Part shown: positions 53,806 to 62,227 of the stretch, piece after piece | How the letters are laid out: each line of letters starts with the position of its first letter | Position numbering within the stretch: position 1 is the first letter of the stretch | From: Tateyamaria sp. syn59 | GTDB lineage: Bacteria > Pseudomonadota > Alphaproteobacteria > Rhodobacterales > Rhodobacteraceae | Direction of reading: 5' to 3' | Assembly: GCF_007995245.1 (NCBI RefSeq) | Contig: NZ_VCBA01000005.1 | Coordinates: 62,001 to 126,000 of the forward strand | Length of the DNA: 64,000 bases | The notes under the pieces: generated by a model | The model's input: the letters and a program-made list of their open reading frames with translations, nothing else | Database searches by the model: none | What the model was told of the DNA's origin: nothing | Position numbers and translations under genes: made by a program

Positions 53806-54117
53806 TCAGAACCTTTCGGCCCGCAGCACCTCGCAATCGCTCACGGTGACAATCCCGATATGCCGCTCGACCACGGCAAAGGCGGCGTCCAGCAGCCCAT
53901 CCAACCGCTCGGGCCGGATCACGCACAGCACCTGCACCATGCCGGTGCCCCGGCTGACCTGACCCTCACGGCTCCAGGTCCCCGAATCGCCGGATCCGCC
54001 CAGCACAGGCAAGACAGTCCACCCGGTCACGCCGGCCTTCTCCATCGCGTCGGTCAACCGGCTCTGCATCACCTGTTCGATGATGATGGCGACACGTTTG
54101 GCCTTGTGTGTTTGCAT
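53806..54117 (-). CDS. sbtB: SbtB-like PII-family protein
   Basis: A 103-residue PII-superfamily protein lying just after the sbtA gene. The N terminus KAKRVAIIIEQVMQSRLTDA and the body VTGWTVLPVLGG, then VVERHIGIVTVSDCEVL at the C terminus, follow the SbtB (carbon-sensing PII-like) layout. SbtB binds adenine nucleotides and controls SbtA. Start MQTHKAK at 54117; its start lies 4 bases after the sbtA stop. Confidence 0.85.
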   Translation of the reverse strand: MQTHKAKRVAIIIEQVMQSRLTDAMEKAGVTGWTVLPVLGGSGDSGTWSREGQVSRGTGMVQVLCVIRPERLDGLLDAAFAVVERHIGIVTVSDCEVLRAERF

Positions 54118-54121
54118 CCGC

Positions 54122-55099
54122 TTATCCCCCGGTCAGCGCGCTGGCGACGGCGACATAGATTGGAATGCCGAGCGTCAGATTGAATGGAAAAGTCACCCCG
54201 AGCGACAAGGTCAGATAGATCGACGGGTTGGCCTCAGGCAACGCAACCCGCATGGCCGCAGGCACCGCAATATAGCTGGCCGAGGCCGACAGCACCATGA
54301 ACAAAGCCACACCGCCCGTGCTGACGCCCAAGAGCAGGCCAGCGACACAGCCAAACATGGCCCCGACCAGCGGCATCACGACACCAAAGGTCAGCACACC
54401 GGGTTTCAACACACCCGATCCACCGCGCAGGCCCCGGCCCGCCACCAGCCCCATATCCAGCAGGAACAGGCACAAAACACCCTGAAACGGCGACACGATA
54501 AAGGCTTCGATCTTGGCCAGCCCCTCGTTCCCCGTGATCCAACCGATGAAAAAGCTGCCCACCAGCAACACGATGGAGCCGTTCAGCATGATTTCTCTCA
54601 GCAATTCGGGATCCATCCTCCGGCTGTCCCCGCCCCGCGAAATCAACCAAAGCGCCGACAGAATCGCAGGTGCCTCCATCGCGGCAGCAACGGCCACCAT
54701 ATAACCCTCGGACGCGATGCCACTGCTGCTCAGAACTGATGTCGCAGCCACAAAGGTCACGATGGAAATCGACCCGTAGTGCGCCGCCACCGCCGCTGCA
54801 TCCAACCGGCTCAGGTTCCCCATCACCTGCAAGAGGCCAAAGGCCACGATAGGCAAGGCGGCAGACAACACGATCCCGGCCAGAAGGGATGCCGCAAGCG
54901 TCCCGTCAATGCCATGATCCGCCACGCTCACCCCGCCTTTGAAACCAATGGCGAACAGAAGGTAAATCGACATGCCCTTGGCCACAGCCTCGGGAATGTT
55001 CAGGTCGGACCGGGCCAGCGACGCAGCCACACCAAGGGCAAAACTCAGGATGATGGGCGACAGCAGGTTTGTCGCCGCAAGGCTCAGGATTTGATCCAA
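54122..55099 (-). CDS. sbtA: SbtA-type sodium-dependent bicarbonate transporter
   Basis: A 325-residue inner-membrane protein with about ten hydrophobic segments. NLLSPIILSFALGVAASLAR, SIYLLFAIGFKGGV, LDAAAVAAHYGSISIVTF and the C-terminal LSLGVTFPFNLTLGIPIYVA are the SbtA (DUF897) pattern. It couples bicarbonate uptake to sodium. The sbtB gene follows within 4 bases. A 16-bp palindrome is upstream. Rubisco is not in the window; the role in this bacterium may be anaplerotic carbon or another anion. Confidence 0.9.
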   Translation of the reverse strand: MDQILSLAATNLLSPIILSFALGVAASLARSDLNIPEAVAKGMSIYLLFAIGFKGGVSVADHGIDGTLAASLLAGIVLSAALPIVAFGLLQVMGNLSRLDAAAVAAHYGSISIVTFVAATSVLSSSGIASEGYMVAVAAAMEAPAILSALWLISRGGDSRRMDPELLREIMLNGSIVLLVGSFFIGWITGNEGLAKIEAFIVSPFQGVLCLFLLDMGLVAGRGLRGGSGVLKPGVLTFGVVMPLVGAMFGCVAGLLLGVSTGGVALFMVLSASASYIAVPAAMRVALPEANPSIYLTLSLGVTFPFNLTLGIPIYVAVASALTGG

Positions 55100-55145
55100 C
55101 TCTGTCCCCTTTGATGCCCGGTCTTACACCGGTTGCAAATCAAGT

Positions 55146-55161
55146 GTTTCGCGCGCGAAAC
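55146..55161. promoter_or_regulatory. Perfect palindrome GTTTCGCGCGCGAAAC upstream of sbtA
   Basis: 16-bp perfect inverted repeat, 47 bases before the sbtA start codon. A regulator-binding site is inferred. Confidence 0.5.
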
Positions 55162-55378
55162 GTGTCATCGGGCCGGACGACGAGAGCACAGGCAAGCGCT
55201 TGCGTCGGTCCGGGCCCAATAGGACTGCCCCGCACATATTGAGGGCGGTGGTTATCCCGATTTCGCGACAAATTCGAGCGAAAAGACAGGTCCGGCATAA
55301 CGATTTGGGAAGGCTCTTTGACCTATGCATGTCGCAGCCGTGGGGGCGGACGACTTTTGGGTGAGAAGAGGTGACGTT

Positions 55379-55759
55379 TTGTCAACAGTAACACAAATTC
55401 AACTGCACGAATCCGTGCAGGTCAATCATGACCGCTTGCACGCGCTTTACGGCGAGATGGACCCGGCAAACGCCGAGGATGTCGTGTGCCGCGCGATGGA
55501 GGAACTAGCCCTGCGCATGGCCCATTGCGACCGGCTTTATCGCAAGGGCGAGCTGGAAGAATTGCGTCGTTCGGCCAAATCGCTGATCGCCATTGCCGAC
55601 CAGATCGGAATGGATGTGCTGGCCAGTGTGGCCAAGGATGTAGTGACCTGTACCGAGGCGCGCGACCAGGTTGCGCTTGCTGCCACGCTCGGCCGCCTGC
55701 TGCGCACGGGCGAAGGGTCGCTCACGGCGATCTGGGACCTGCAAGACATTCAAATCTAG
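55379..55759 (+). CDS. Hypothetical helical protein, conserved in Rhodobacterales
   Basis: A 126-residue, mainly helical protein with RLHALYGEMDPANAEDVVCR, EELALRMAHCDRLYRKGEL and the ending RTGEGSLTAIWDLQDIQI. I recall similar proteins beside the M17 peptidase gene in this order; function unknown (Hpt-like helix bundle is a guess). A TTG start at 55379 has AAGAGGTG with good spacing; an ATG at 55325 would add 18 residues. The peptidase gene follows after 69 bases. Confidence 0.7.
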   Translation: MSTVTQIQLHESVQVNHDRLHALYGEMDPANAEDVVCRAMEELALRMAHCDRLYRKGELEELRRSAKSLIAIADQIGMDVLASVAKDVVTCTEARDQVALAATLGRLLRTGEGSLTAIWDLQDIQI

Positions 55760-55828
55760 GGCACTCTTGCGACGCAGCCCAAACAGGCTAGGGTTTGCTT
55801 CGATTAGACTTGCAGGACCCGCACCGCC

Positions 55829-57199
55829 ATGACGCTCAGCTTTGCCACGCCGGATGACACCACCCGGTCTGTTCACCTTTTGGCAGAAAGCGCCGTACCG
55901 GATTGGCGAGCCACGCAATCAGATGCGGTGCAGGAGTGGATCGACGCGCACGGCTTTACCGGTGCCATTGGGCAGGCTCTGTTGCTGCCCGGTGGCACAC
56001 AGGCGGTGATCGGCTACGGCAACGAAAGCTCTCGTGCGCGCGGCCGTTTCCACGTTGCAGCGGCCGCGGCCCAGCTGCCGAAAGGAACCTACCAGCTTGT
56101 CACCGACTTGCCGACGGATCAGCTACGGACAGAAGCGCTGGGTTGGCTGCTCGCCAGCTACCGGTTTGACCGGTACAAGGATCAATCCTCGTTTCCGGCC
56201 CGGTTGGTCGCACCGGACGGTATCGACGCCGCGCGGACCGAAGCAATTGCCGCGGGCGAGGCGCTGACACGCACGCTGATCAACACACCCGCCGCTGATA
56301 TGGGCCCACCCGATCTGGAACAGGCCGCCCGCGATCTGGCCGAAACCCATGGCGCAGCCATCACGGTCATCACGGGCGACGACCTGCTGGCGCAGAACTT
56401 CCCGATGATCCACACAGTGGGCCGCGCCGCCGACCGCGCGCCCCGGCTGATCGACATGACATGGGGCGAAACGGGTCCGAAACTCACGCTGGTGGGCAAG
56501 GGGGTCTGCTTTGACACCGGTGGCCTCAACCTCAAACCCGGCGCCTCCATGGGCCTGATGAAAAAGGACATGGGCGGATCCGCCGCTGTCCTCGGCCTCG
56601 CCCACATGATCATGGCAACCGGACTGCCCGTCCAACTGCGCGTTCTGATCCCGGCGGTCGAAAACAGCGTCTCGGGCAACGCCTTCCGGCCTCAGGACAT
56701 CCTGACCAGCCGCAAGGGGCTGACGGTCGAGATTAACAACACCGACGCCGAAGGGCGTCTGGTGCTGGCCGACGCACTGGCCCTCGCGGACGAGGACGCG
56801 CCGGACCTCATCATCTCCATGGCCACGCTCACCGGGGCGGCCCGTGTGGCCGTCGGCCCCGACCTCGCCCCCTACTACACTGATGAGATGCCGCTTTCAG
56901 CGGCACTCGAAGAGGCAGCGACCACAACCGCCGACCCGGTCTGGCGCATGCCCTTCCACGCGCCCTACGAATCCATGATCGAACCCGGCATCGCTGACCT
57001 CGACAACGCGCCCAAGGGCGGCTTCGCGGGCTCCATCACCGCCGCCCTTTTCCTGCGCCGCTTCGTGGGCAGCGCCCCCTACATTCATTTCGACATCTAC
57101 GGCTGGCAACCCAGCAGCGCCCCCGCGCGGCCCAAGGGCGGCGTCGGCCAGGGCACCCGCGCCCTGCTCGACGCACTGCCAAAGATACTCAAGCTGTGA
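55829..57199 (+). CDS. M17 leucyl aminopeptidase family protein
   Basis: A 456-residue dinuclear zinc aminopeptidase. Metal and catalytic residues are visible in GKGVCFDTGGLNLKPGASM, LMKKDMGGSAAVLG and NNTDAEGRLVLADAL (the NTDAEGRL signature), with a catalytic Arg in the last. An N-terminal domain of ~150 residues precedes them. Cytoplasmic peptide turnover. It overlaps the NlpC/P60 gene start by four bases. Confidence 0.92.
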   Translation: MTLSFATPDDTTRSVHLLAESAVPDWRATQSDAVQEWIDAHGFTGAIGQALLLPGGTQAVIGYGNESSRARGRFHVAAAAAQLPKGTYQLVTDLPTDQLRTEALGWLLASYRFDRYKDQSSFPARLVAPDGIDAARTEAIAAGEALTRTLINTPAADMGPPDLEQAARDLAETHGAAITVITGDDLLAQNFPMIHTVGRAADRAPRLIDMTWGETGPKLTLVGKGVCFDTGGLNLKPGASMGLMKKDMGGSAAVLGLAHMIMATGLPVQLRVLIPAVENSVSGNAFRPQDILTSRKGLTVEINNTDAEGRLVLADALALADEDAPDLIISMATLTGAARVAVGPDLAPYYTDEMPLSAALEEAATTTADPVWRMPFHAPYESMIEPGIADLDNAPKGGFAGSITAALFLRRFVGSAPYIHFDIYGWQPSSAPARPKGGVGQGTRALLDALPKILKL

Positions 57200-57966
57200 C
57201 AGACCGCCGAACCACCCCCGACCCGCATCTGGTCGACGGCACAGCCCCCGGCCAGATCACTGTCCCCTTCGTTGACCTGCTCCGCGCCCCAAACGGCCCC
57301 CGCGACAGGCAACTCATCGCAGGGGCGCGTGTGACAGTACTCGGCCAAACCGACGGCCACGCCTATATCCGCGCCGACCTCGACGGCTATATCGGTTTTG
57401 TCCCGTCCAACGCCATCGGCCCGGTGACGGAACCGACCCACATGGTCACAACCCCGGCCGCACATAGCTACGACCACGCGACTTTTAAATCACCGGACAC
57501 AGCGACCCTCACCTTCGGCACCAAACTGACCGCCCTGTCTGAGACAGCGGACTACATCCAAACCCATTTCGGCCACGTGCCCAAGCCCAACCTGTCGCCC
57601 CTCCCCTACAGCGCAAACCCGATCGACACAGCCCGCCTCTTCCTCGGCACGCCCTACCTCTGGGGCGGCAACACACGCGCCGGCATCGACTGTTCCGGCC
57701 TCGCCCAAATCGCGCTCACGACGGCGGGCTTCTCCTGCCCCGGCGACAGCGACCAACAGGAAGCCGCGTTCAGCGACGCCACCGGCCCGTACCAACCGGG
57801 CGACCTCCTCTTCTGGAAGGGACACGTCGCCCTCGTCACCAGCCCCACCCACATGATCCACGCCAACGCCACCCACATGGCCGTGGTCGAAGAACCCATC
57901 GCCCCCGCCACAAAACGGATCAAGGCCAATGGCGACGGCGAGATCACCAGCCACAAACGGCCATAA
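57196..57966 (+). CDS. NlpC/P60 family (C40) peptidase with SH3-like N terminus
   Basis: A 256-residue protein. Residues ~15-110 form a tandem SH3-like region (e.g. LIAGARVTVLGQTDGHAYIR). The peptidase domain has the Cys in YLWGGNTRAGIDCSGLAQ and the His in FWKGHVALVTS. It would cut the peptide of peptidoglycan (D-Glu-diamino acid). No signal peptide is seen, so it probably acts on recycled muropeptides in the cytoplasm. GTG start, overlapping the aminopeptidase gene. Confidence 0.9.
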   Translation: MTDRRTTPDPHLVDGTAPGQITVPFVDLLRAPNGPRDRQLIAGARVTVLGQTDGHAYIRADLDGYIGFVPSNAIGPVTEPTHMVTTPAAHSYDHATFKSPDTATLTFGTKLTALSETADYIQTHFGHVPKPNLSPLPYSANPIDTARLFLGTPYLWGGNTRAGIDCSGLAQIALTTAGFSCPGDSDQQEAAFSDATGPYQPGDLLFWKGHVALVTSPTHMIHANATHMAVVEEPIAPATKRIKANGDGEITSHKRP

Positions 57967-57969
57967 ACG

Positions 57970-58050
57970 CCTTCTTCTCTTTCCAAATACGGTCGGGGGA
58001 GCTCGAGGGGGCAGACAGCCCCCTCGTCAGAAAAAATAGATCGCGCCCGC
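57970..58050 (+). repeat. Dispersed intergenic repeat, copy C
   Basis: CCTTCTTCTCTTTCCAAATAC, then GGGGGAG, the 8-bp stem GAGGGGGC/GCCCCCTC with loop AGACA, and AAAAAATAGATCGCG. The longer stem keeps base pairing although it differs from copies A and B. Between convergent genes. Confidence 0.7.
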
Positions 58051-58063
58051 GTCAGCGGACAAT

Positions 58064-58411
58064 TCACTCAACGGCCCGGATCAGCTTCCGCTCAAGCACC
58101 CGCAGCACGGTCTTCAGATCCTGCCCCCGGCGCAGCACCTGCCCGTCCATGCCAATGACAGCATACATCCCCTGCTTACCGCGCAGCTTGGGCCGCTTTT
58201 CAATGCGGTACATCGGGTTCTCCGCCGTCCGCCGAAACACCGAAAACACCGCCACATCACGCAAACAGGAAATCCCGTAATCCCGCCATTCCCCTGCCGC
58301 GACCATGCGCCCATAAAGCGACAGGATCACGGACAGCTCGGTTCTGTGAAAAGCCACCTGCGGGCTCGGCATTTCGCGAAGATTGGACGGGGGTGGCGTC
58401 TGAAGCGTCAT
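58064..58411 (-). CDS. DUF2794 domain protein
   Basis: A 115-residue protein with FHRTELSVILSLYGRMVAAG, WRDYGISCLRDVAVFSVFRR and AENPMYRIEKRPKLRGKQGM, typical of DUF2794. Function unknown. The start at 58411 gives the usual N terminus; a longer frame to 58534 has no family character. Divergent from paaI. Confidence 0.88.
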   Translation of the reverse strand: MTLQTPPPSNLREMPSPQVAFHRTELSVILSLYGRMVAAGEWRDYGISCLRDVAVFSVFRRTAENPMYRIEKRPKLRGKQGMYAVIGMDGQVLRRGQDLKTVLRVLERKLIRAVE

Positions 58412-58527
58412 GGCACCACACTTGCGCGGCCCGCTCACAAATTCAAGAGCCGTGCCAACATGCTTGAAAGCGTTACAAAATGACGGCAAAGTTGGACAAG
58501 TCTGAAACGCATAGGGGAGGATGCCGG

Positions 58528-58962
58528 ATGACACCCGAAGAGCGCGCCCAGCGCTGCGCGGACGCCATGTGGGCCACGGACGATGCCAGCCAGGCCCTCG
58601 GCATGCGGATCGAAAACGTCGGCCCCGGCACGGCGACCCTGACGATGCAGGTACGCAAACACATGCTCAACGGCCACGGCATCTGTCACGGCGGCATGAT
58701 CTTTACCCTGGCAGACAGCGCCTTTGCCTTCGCCTGCAACAGCTACAACCGGCTCACCGTCGCGCAATCGAACCAGATCACCTACCTTGCCCCCGGCCAG
58801 TTGGACGAGGTGCTGACCGCCACCGCGACGGAGGTCGCACGCGAGGGCCGCTCCGGCACCTATGACGTCACCGTCACCGGCGCAGACACCCGCCAGATCG
58901 CCCTCTTCCGCGGCCTCTCCCGCGAAATCTCCGGCACGCATTTCGAGGAGAACACGGAATGA
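58528..58962 (+). CDS. paaI: Hydroxyphenylacetyl-CoA thioesterase PaaI
   Basis: A 144-residue hot-dog fold thioesterase. The catalytic region is NGHGICHGGMIFTLADSAF with the Asp, and VAQSNQITYLAPG follows. PaaI removes dead-end CoA esters in phenylacetate breakdown. GGGGAGG precedes the ATG. Its stop overlaps the paaK start, so the two form an operon; the paaABCDE genes are not in the window. Confidence 0.9.
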   Translation: MTPEERAQRCADAMWATDDASQALGMRIENVGPGTATLTMQVRKHMLNGHGICHGGMIFTLADSAFAFACNSYNRLTVAQSNQITYLAPGQLDEVLTATATEVAREGRSGTYDVTVTGADTRQIALFRGLSREISGTHFEENTE

Positions 58963-60248
58963 AAGACCTTACCCCCGCCAAAGACACCCTCGATCCCATC
59001 GAAATCGCCAGCCGGGACGAGATCGCGGCGCTGCAACTCGACCGTCTGAAATGGTCACTGAACCACGCCTACCAGAACGTGCCGCACTACAAGGCCGCCT
59101 TCGACGCCGCTGGCATCCACCCTGATGACCTCACCGCGCTTAGCGACCTCTCCAAATTCCCCTTCACCACCAAACAGGACCTGCGCGCCAACTACCCGTT
59201 CGGCATGTTTGCGGTTCCCCGTACGGACGTGAAACGCATCCACGCCTCCTCCGGCACCACCGGGCAACCCACGGTCGTCGGCTACACCGAAAACGACCTC
59301 AAGAACTGGGGCAACGTGGTCGCACGCTCCCTGCGCGCCGCGGGCCTGCAACCGGGTGACCTTTTGCACAACGCCTATGGCTACGGCCTCTTCACCGGCG
59401 GGCTCGGCATCCACCTCGGCGCCGACGCGCTTGGGCTCACCACGATCCCCATCTCCGGCGGCATGACCCCCCGCCAGGTCCGCCTGATCGAAGACTTCAA
59501 ACCCAAGGGGATCACGGTCACGCCGTCCTACGCCCTCTCGGTCCTCGACGAATTCAACGAGCAGGGCCTCGACCCCCGCGCCTCCTCGCTCGAAGTTGGC
59601 ATCTTCGGCGCCGAACCCTGGACCAACGCCATGCGCACGGAAATCGAACAGGCCTTCGACATGCACGCCGTTGACATCTACGGCCTGTCGGAAGTCATCG
59701 GCCCCGGCGTCTCAATGGAATGCGTGGAAACCAAAGACGGCCTGCACATCTGGGAAGACCACTTCTTCCCCGAAATCATCGACCCGAACACGGGGCAACC
59801 CGTCGAAGACGGCGAAATGGGCGAACTTGTCTTCACCTCGCTGACCAAGGAAGCGTTCCCGATCATCCGCTACCGCACCCGCGACCTCACCCGGCTTTTG
59901 CCCGGCACCGCCCGCTCCATGCGGCGCATGGAAAAGGTCACCGGACGCAGCGACGACATGATCATCCTGCGCGGCGTCAACGTCTTCCCCACCCAGATCG
60001 AGGAATGCCTGATGGCCACCCCCGGCCTCGCCCCGCATTTCCAGATCGAACTGACCAAACCCGACCGCATGGACCAGATGCGCGTGCTGTGCGAGGCGAC
60101 CAATGGGGGCGACAGCACCGACGCCGCCCGCGCACTGGCGTCACGGATCAAGCAAACCATCGGGATCAGCGTCAAAGTCGACGTGTCCGATCCTGGCAGC
60201 ATAGAGCGGTCACAGGGCAAGGCGGTCAGGATCGTGGACAAGCGGTAG
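58959..60248 (+). CDS. paaK: Phenylacetate--CoA ligase
   Basis: A 429-residue acyl-CoA ligase of the ANL superfamily. The P loop is HASSGTTGQPTVVGYT; YGLSEVIGPGVSMEC and IRYRTRDLTRLLPG follow, with the hinge near GRSDDMIILRGVNVFP and the C-terminal domain to KAVRIVDK. It activates phenylacetate. Overlaps paaI by four bases. No other paa gene is adjacent. Confidence 0.92.
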   Translation: MKDLTPAKDTLDPIEIASRDEIAALQLDRLKWSLNHAYQNVPHYKAAFDAAGIHPDDLTALSDLSKFPFTTKQDLRANYPFGMFAVPRTDVKRIHASSGTTGQPTVVGYTENDLKNWGNVVARSLRAAGLQPGDLLHNAYGYGLFTGGLGIHLGADALGLTTIPISGGMTPRQVRLIEDFKPKGITVTPSYALSVLDEFNEQGLDPRASSLEVGIFGAEPWTNAMRTEIEQAFDMHAVDIYGLSEVIGPGVSMECVETKDGLHIWEDHFFPEIIDPNTGQPVEDGEMGELVFTSLTKEAFPIIRYRTRDLTRLLPGTARSMRRMEKVTGRSDDMIILRGVNVFPTQIEECLMATPGLAPHFQIELTKPDRMDQMRVLCEATNGGDSTDAARALASRIKQTIGISVKVDVSDPGSIERSQGKAVRIVDKR

Positions 60249-60269
60249 GGCGCACAGCCACCCCAACGG

Positions 60270-60632
60270 TCACGACAACCGATCCAACAGCGCCACCTTC
60301 AACGCCTCGTATTCGCGCTCCGGAATGCCGTCCATCGCAGCGTCACGATCCGTCAGCGCATCCTGATAGGGATCAGGCGCAGCAAAACGCGCACCCGGCC
60401 GGACAAACTGACTGTCGGTCAGATCACAACGCTGACCATCAATACGGTTGTAGTAATGCCAGACGCCCGCACACGGCGTCCGCAAAACCTGCCCACCAAA
60501 CAAATCATGGATCACGGCGCTGGTGACATTGCATTGCCCATTGGCCGGGTTCTCCTTGGACCATTGCTGCGCCGTGTCCAGCGACCATGCGGTCTCAAGC
60601 GCGGCGCGCACCCGGTCCTCATCAAACGCCAT
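60270..60632 (-). CDS. YunG-like hypothetical protein
   Basis: A 120-residue protein beginning MAFDEDRVRAALETAWSLDT. It has NGQCNVTSAVIHDLFGGQVL and WHYYNRIDGQRCDLTDSQF, a pattern seen in proteins named YunG. Function unknown. The 5' extension of the frame (to 60920) lacks conserved sequence. Convergent with paaK and divergent from bioY. The 220 bases 60633-60852 upstream show no gene. Confidence 0.75.
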   Translation of the reverse strand: MAFDEDRVRAALETAWSLDTAQQWSKENPANGQCNVTSAVIHDLFGGQVLRTPCAGVWHYYNRIDGQRCDLTDSQFVRPGARFAAPDPYQDALTDRDAAMDGIPEREYEALKVALLDRLS

Positions 60633-60852
60633 ATGCGCATCCCTCCCAAACCGATCATGGATGTGTCGGCATACCTGCCCTCCGCACCCGGTCCAAGAAC
60701 CAACCGCTGATGCAAAGGCCCAGCGCCCTCTGCCAGAGCCACAACTGCCCTTGAAACACCCCCATGCTTTCGGCAAGTAACAGCCGACGCAGCATGTCGC
60801 CCGCTTTCCAACAGAATTTCCTTCGACCACAGTACCTTGGTCACACGCACCC

Positions 60853-61467
60853 GTGATCGCAGTCCAACAAAAAAGAGCCAAACCCTTGTCCACATCCACA
60901 CATACCGTCGGCAGTCCCATCGGGATCGGTCAAATGTCCTCTCTTTGGAAGGTCACATTTGTGATCTGCGGCACGCTGTTCCTCGCGCTGTCCTCCTATA
61001 TCGAGGTGCCGATGGTGCCCGTCCCGGTGACGATGCAAACCTTTGCGGTAACGCTGGTCGGCGCGCTCTACGGATGGCGGCTGGGCGGTGCGACCATCAT
61101 CGCCTGGCTTGGTCAGGGGGCCCTTGGCCTTCCCGTCCTCGCAGGCGGCGCTGCCGGGGCGCATCACTTCATCGGCCCGACCGGCGGCTACCTCTTCGCC
61201 TTCATCCTCGCGGGTGCGCTGACCGGCTGGCTCGTGGAACGCGGCTGGAACGGCCACCGCCTTGGCCTCGCCTTTGCCGCGATGCTGGCGGGCAATGCGC
61301 TCTGCCTCGTCGTGGGTGCCGCATGGCTGGCAGTTCTGATCGGTGTCGAAGCTGCAATCACAGGCGGCGTGCTGCCCTTCATCGTCGGGGGCGTGCTGAA
61401 ATCGGCACTTGGCGCAATGATCCTGCTCGGTCTGGCCAAACGGGCCAAGCGCGCGCCCGGTTCGTGA
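60853..61467 (+). CDS. bioY: Biotin transporter BioY
   Basis: A 204-residue membrane protein, the S component of an energy-coupling biotin transporter. Six hydrophobic segments include IEVPMVPVPVTMQTFAVTLV and YLFAFILAGALTGWLVERG, with GQGALGLPVLAGGAAG between; these are BioY signatures. No bioMN ATPase genes are nearby, so it works with shared modules or alone. GTG start at 60853, the only start before the family motif with sensible spacing. Its stop overlaps the DUF1284 gene by three bases. Confidence 0.9.
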   Translation: MIAVQQKRAKPLSTSTHTVGSPIGIGQMSSLWKVTFVICGTLFLALSSYIEVPMVPVPVTMQTFAVTLVGALYGWRLGGATIIAWLGQGALGLPVLAGGAAGAHHFIGPTGGYLFAFILAGALTGWLVERGWNGHRLGLAFAAMLAGNALCLVVGAAWLAVLIGVEAAITGGVLPFIVGGVLKSALGAMILLGLAKRAKRAPGS

Positions 61468-61919
61468 CGGTCCGCTTGCGCGCACACCATCTGCTGTGCG
61501 TGCTGACCTACGTGGGCAAAGGCTACACCCCGGCCTTTGTCGCCAACCTCGATAGGATGGCCGCCCGTCTCAGCGACGGCGAAGACATGCTGATCGTCGA
61601 GGGACCCGATGATATCTGCGCACCCCTTCTGGAAGGGGGCGACGGACACTGCCACACGGCCAGTGTCAGGCGGCGCGACCAGATCGCGCTGGCAGAGGTC
61701 GCATCCTCCCTTCAACGTGATCTTGTGGCTGGCGACAGGCTGACGCTTGGCGCCGCACAGCTCGCCAACCTGCGCGGCTCATATGCCGCCGAACAGGTGC
61801 ACGGCGCGTGTGGTGGCTGTCAATGGAAACCGCTCTGCGGGTCCGTAGCGGCCAGCGGCTACCGCGACACCCGGCTACAGGCCAGATCGTCGCCGCACCC
61901 ACAAAGCCAAGAAGCGTAG
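61464..61919 (+). CDS. DUF1284 domain protein
   Basis: A 151-residue protein starting RLRAHHLLCVLTYVGKGYTP, with DICAPLLEGGDGHCHTASV and a C-terminal Cys cluster (CGGCQWKPLCGS). These match DUF1284; the Cys may bind iron-sulfur or zinc. GTG start at 61464 overlaps the bioY stop. Probably cotranscribed with bioY. Confidence 0.83.
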   Translation: MTVRLRAHHLLCVLTYVGKGYTPAFVANLDRMAARLSDGEDMLIVEGPDDICAPLLEGGDGHCHTASVRRRDQIALAEVASSLQRDLVAGDRLTLGAAQLANLRGSYAAEQVHGACGGCQWKPLCGSVAASGYRDTRLQARSSPHPQSQEA

Positions 61920-62227
61920 CGCGTCCTTGATCGCCGCCACCTGCCAAAAGGACCGTTTTGTCTGGTCTGTAAGCGGGCAAAGCCCGCCCGAAATTCACCG
62001 GATATTTACCAAGGTTAACGCGATATCGCACCTTACCGAATGGTTAACCGGTGCCCTGTGATCGTCAGGGACTAAAACACGCAGTTTGACGCGGAAAATG
62101 TGCAGTTTCCGCAAAACGGCCCGATTTCGCCCCTGTTTGGCCTGCCCAAATATCGCAGTTTTCATTCGAAACTTCGCAGTTTCGCGCGCTCGGCCCCACC
62201 GCACGCTGCGTTAACCCCACCGTACGG
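61920..62227. other. Intergenic region with paired GCAGTTT repeats
   Basis: 308 bases between convergent genes. GCAGTTT occurs at 62081, 62102, 62155 and 62176: two pairs, each exactly 21 bases apart. Each pair can form a hairpin (GCGGAAA/TTTCCGC at 62091-62112; CGAAAC/GTTTCG at 62167-62184). No open frame is supported. Confidence 0.6.

Noticed and set aside
53571-53849. A 92-codon plus-strand frame before sbtB
   Set aside because: Low-complexity Arg/His/Gln-rich translation, overlaps the sbtB end, no ribosome site.
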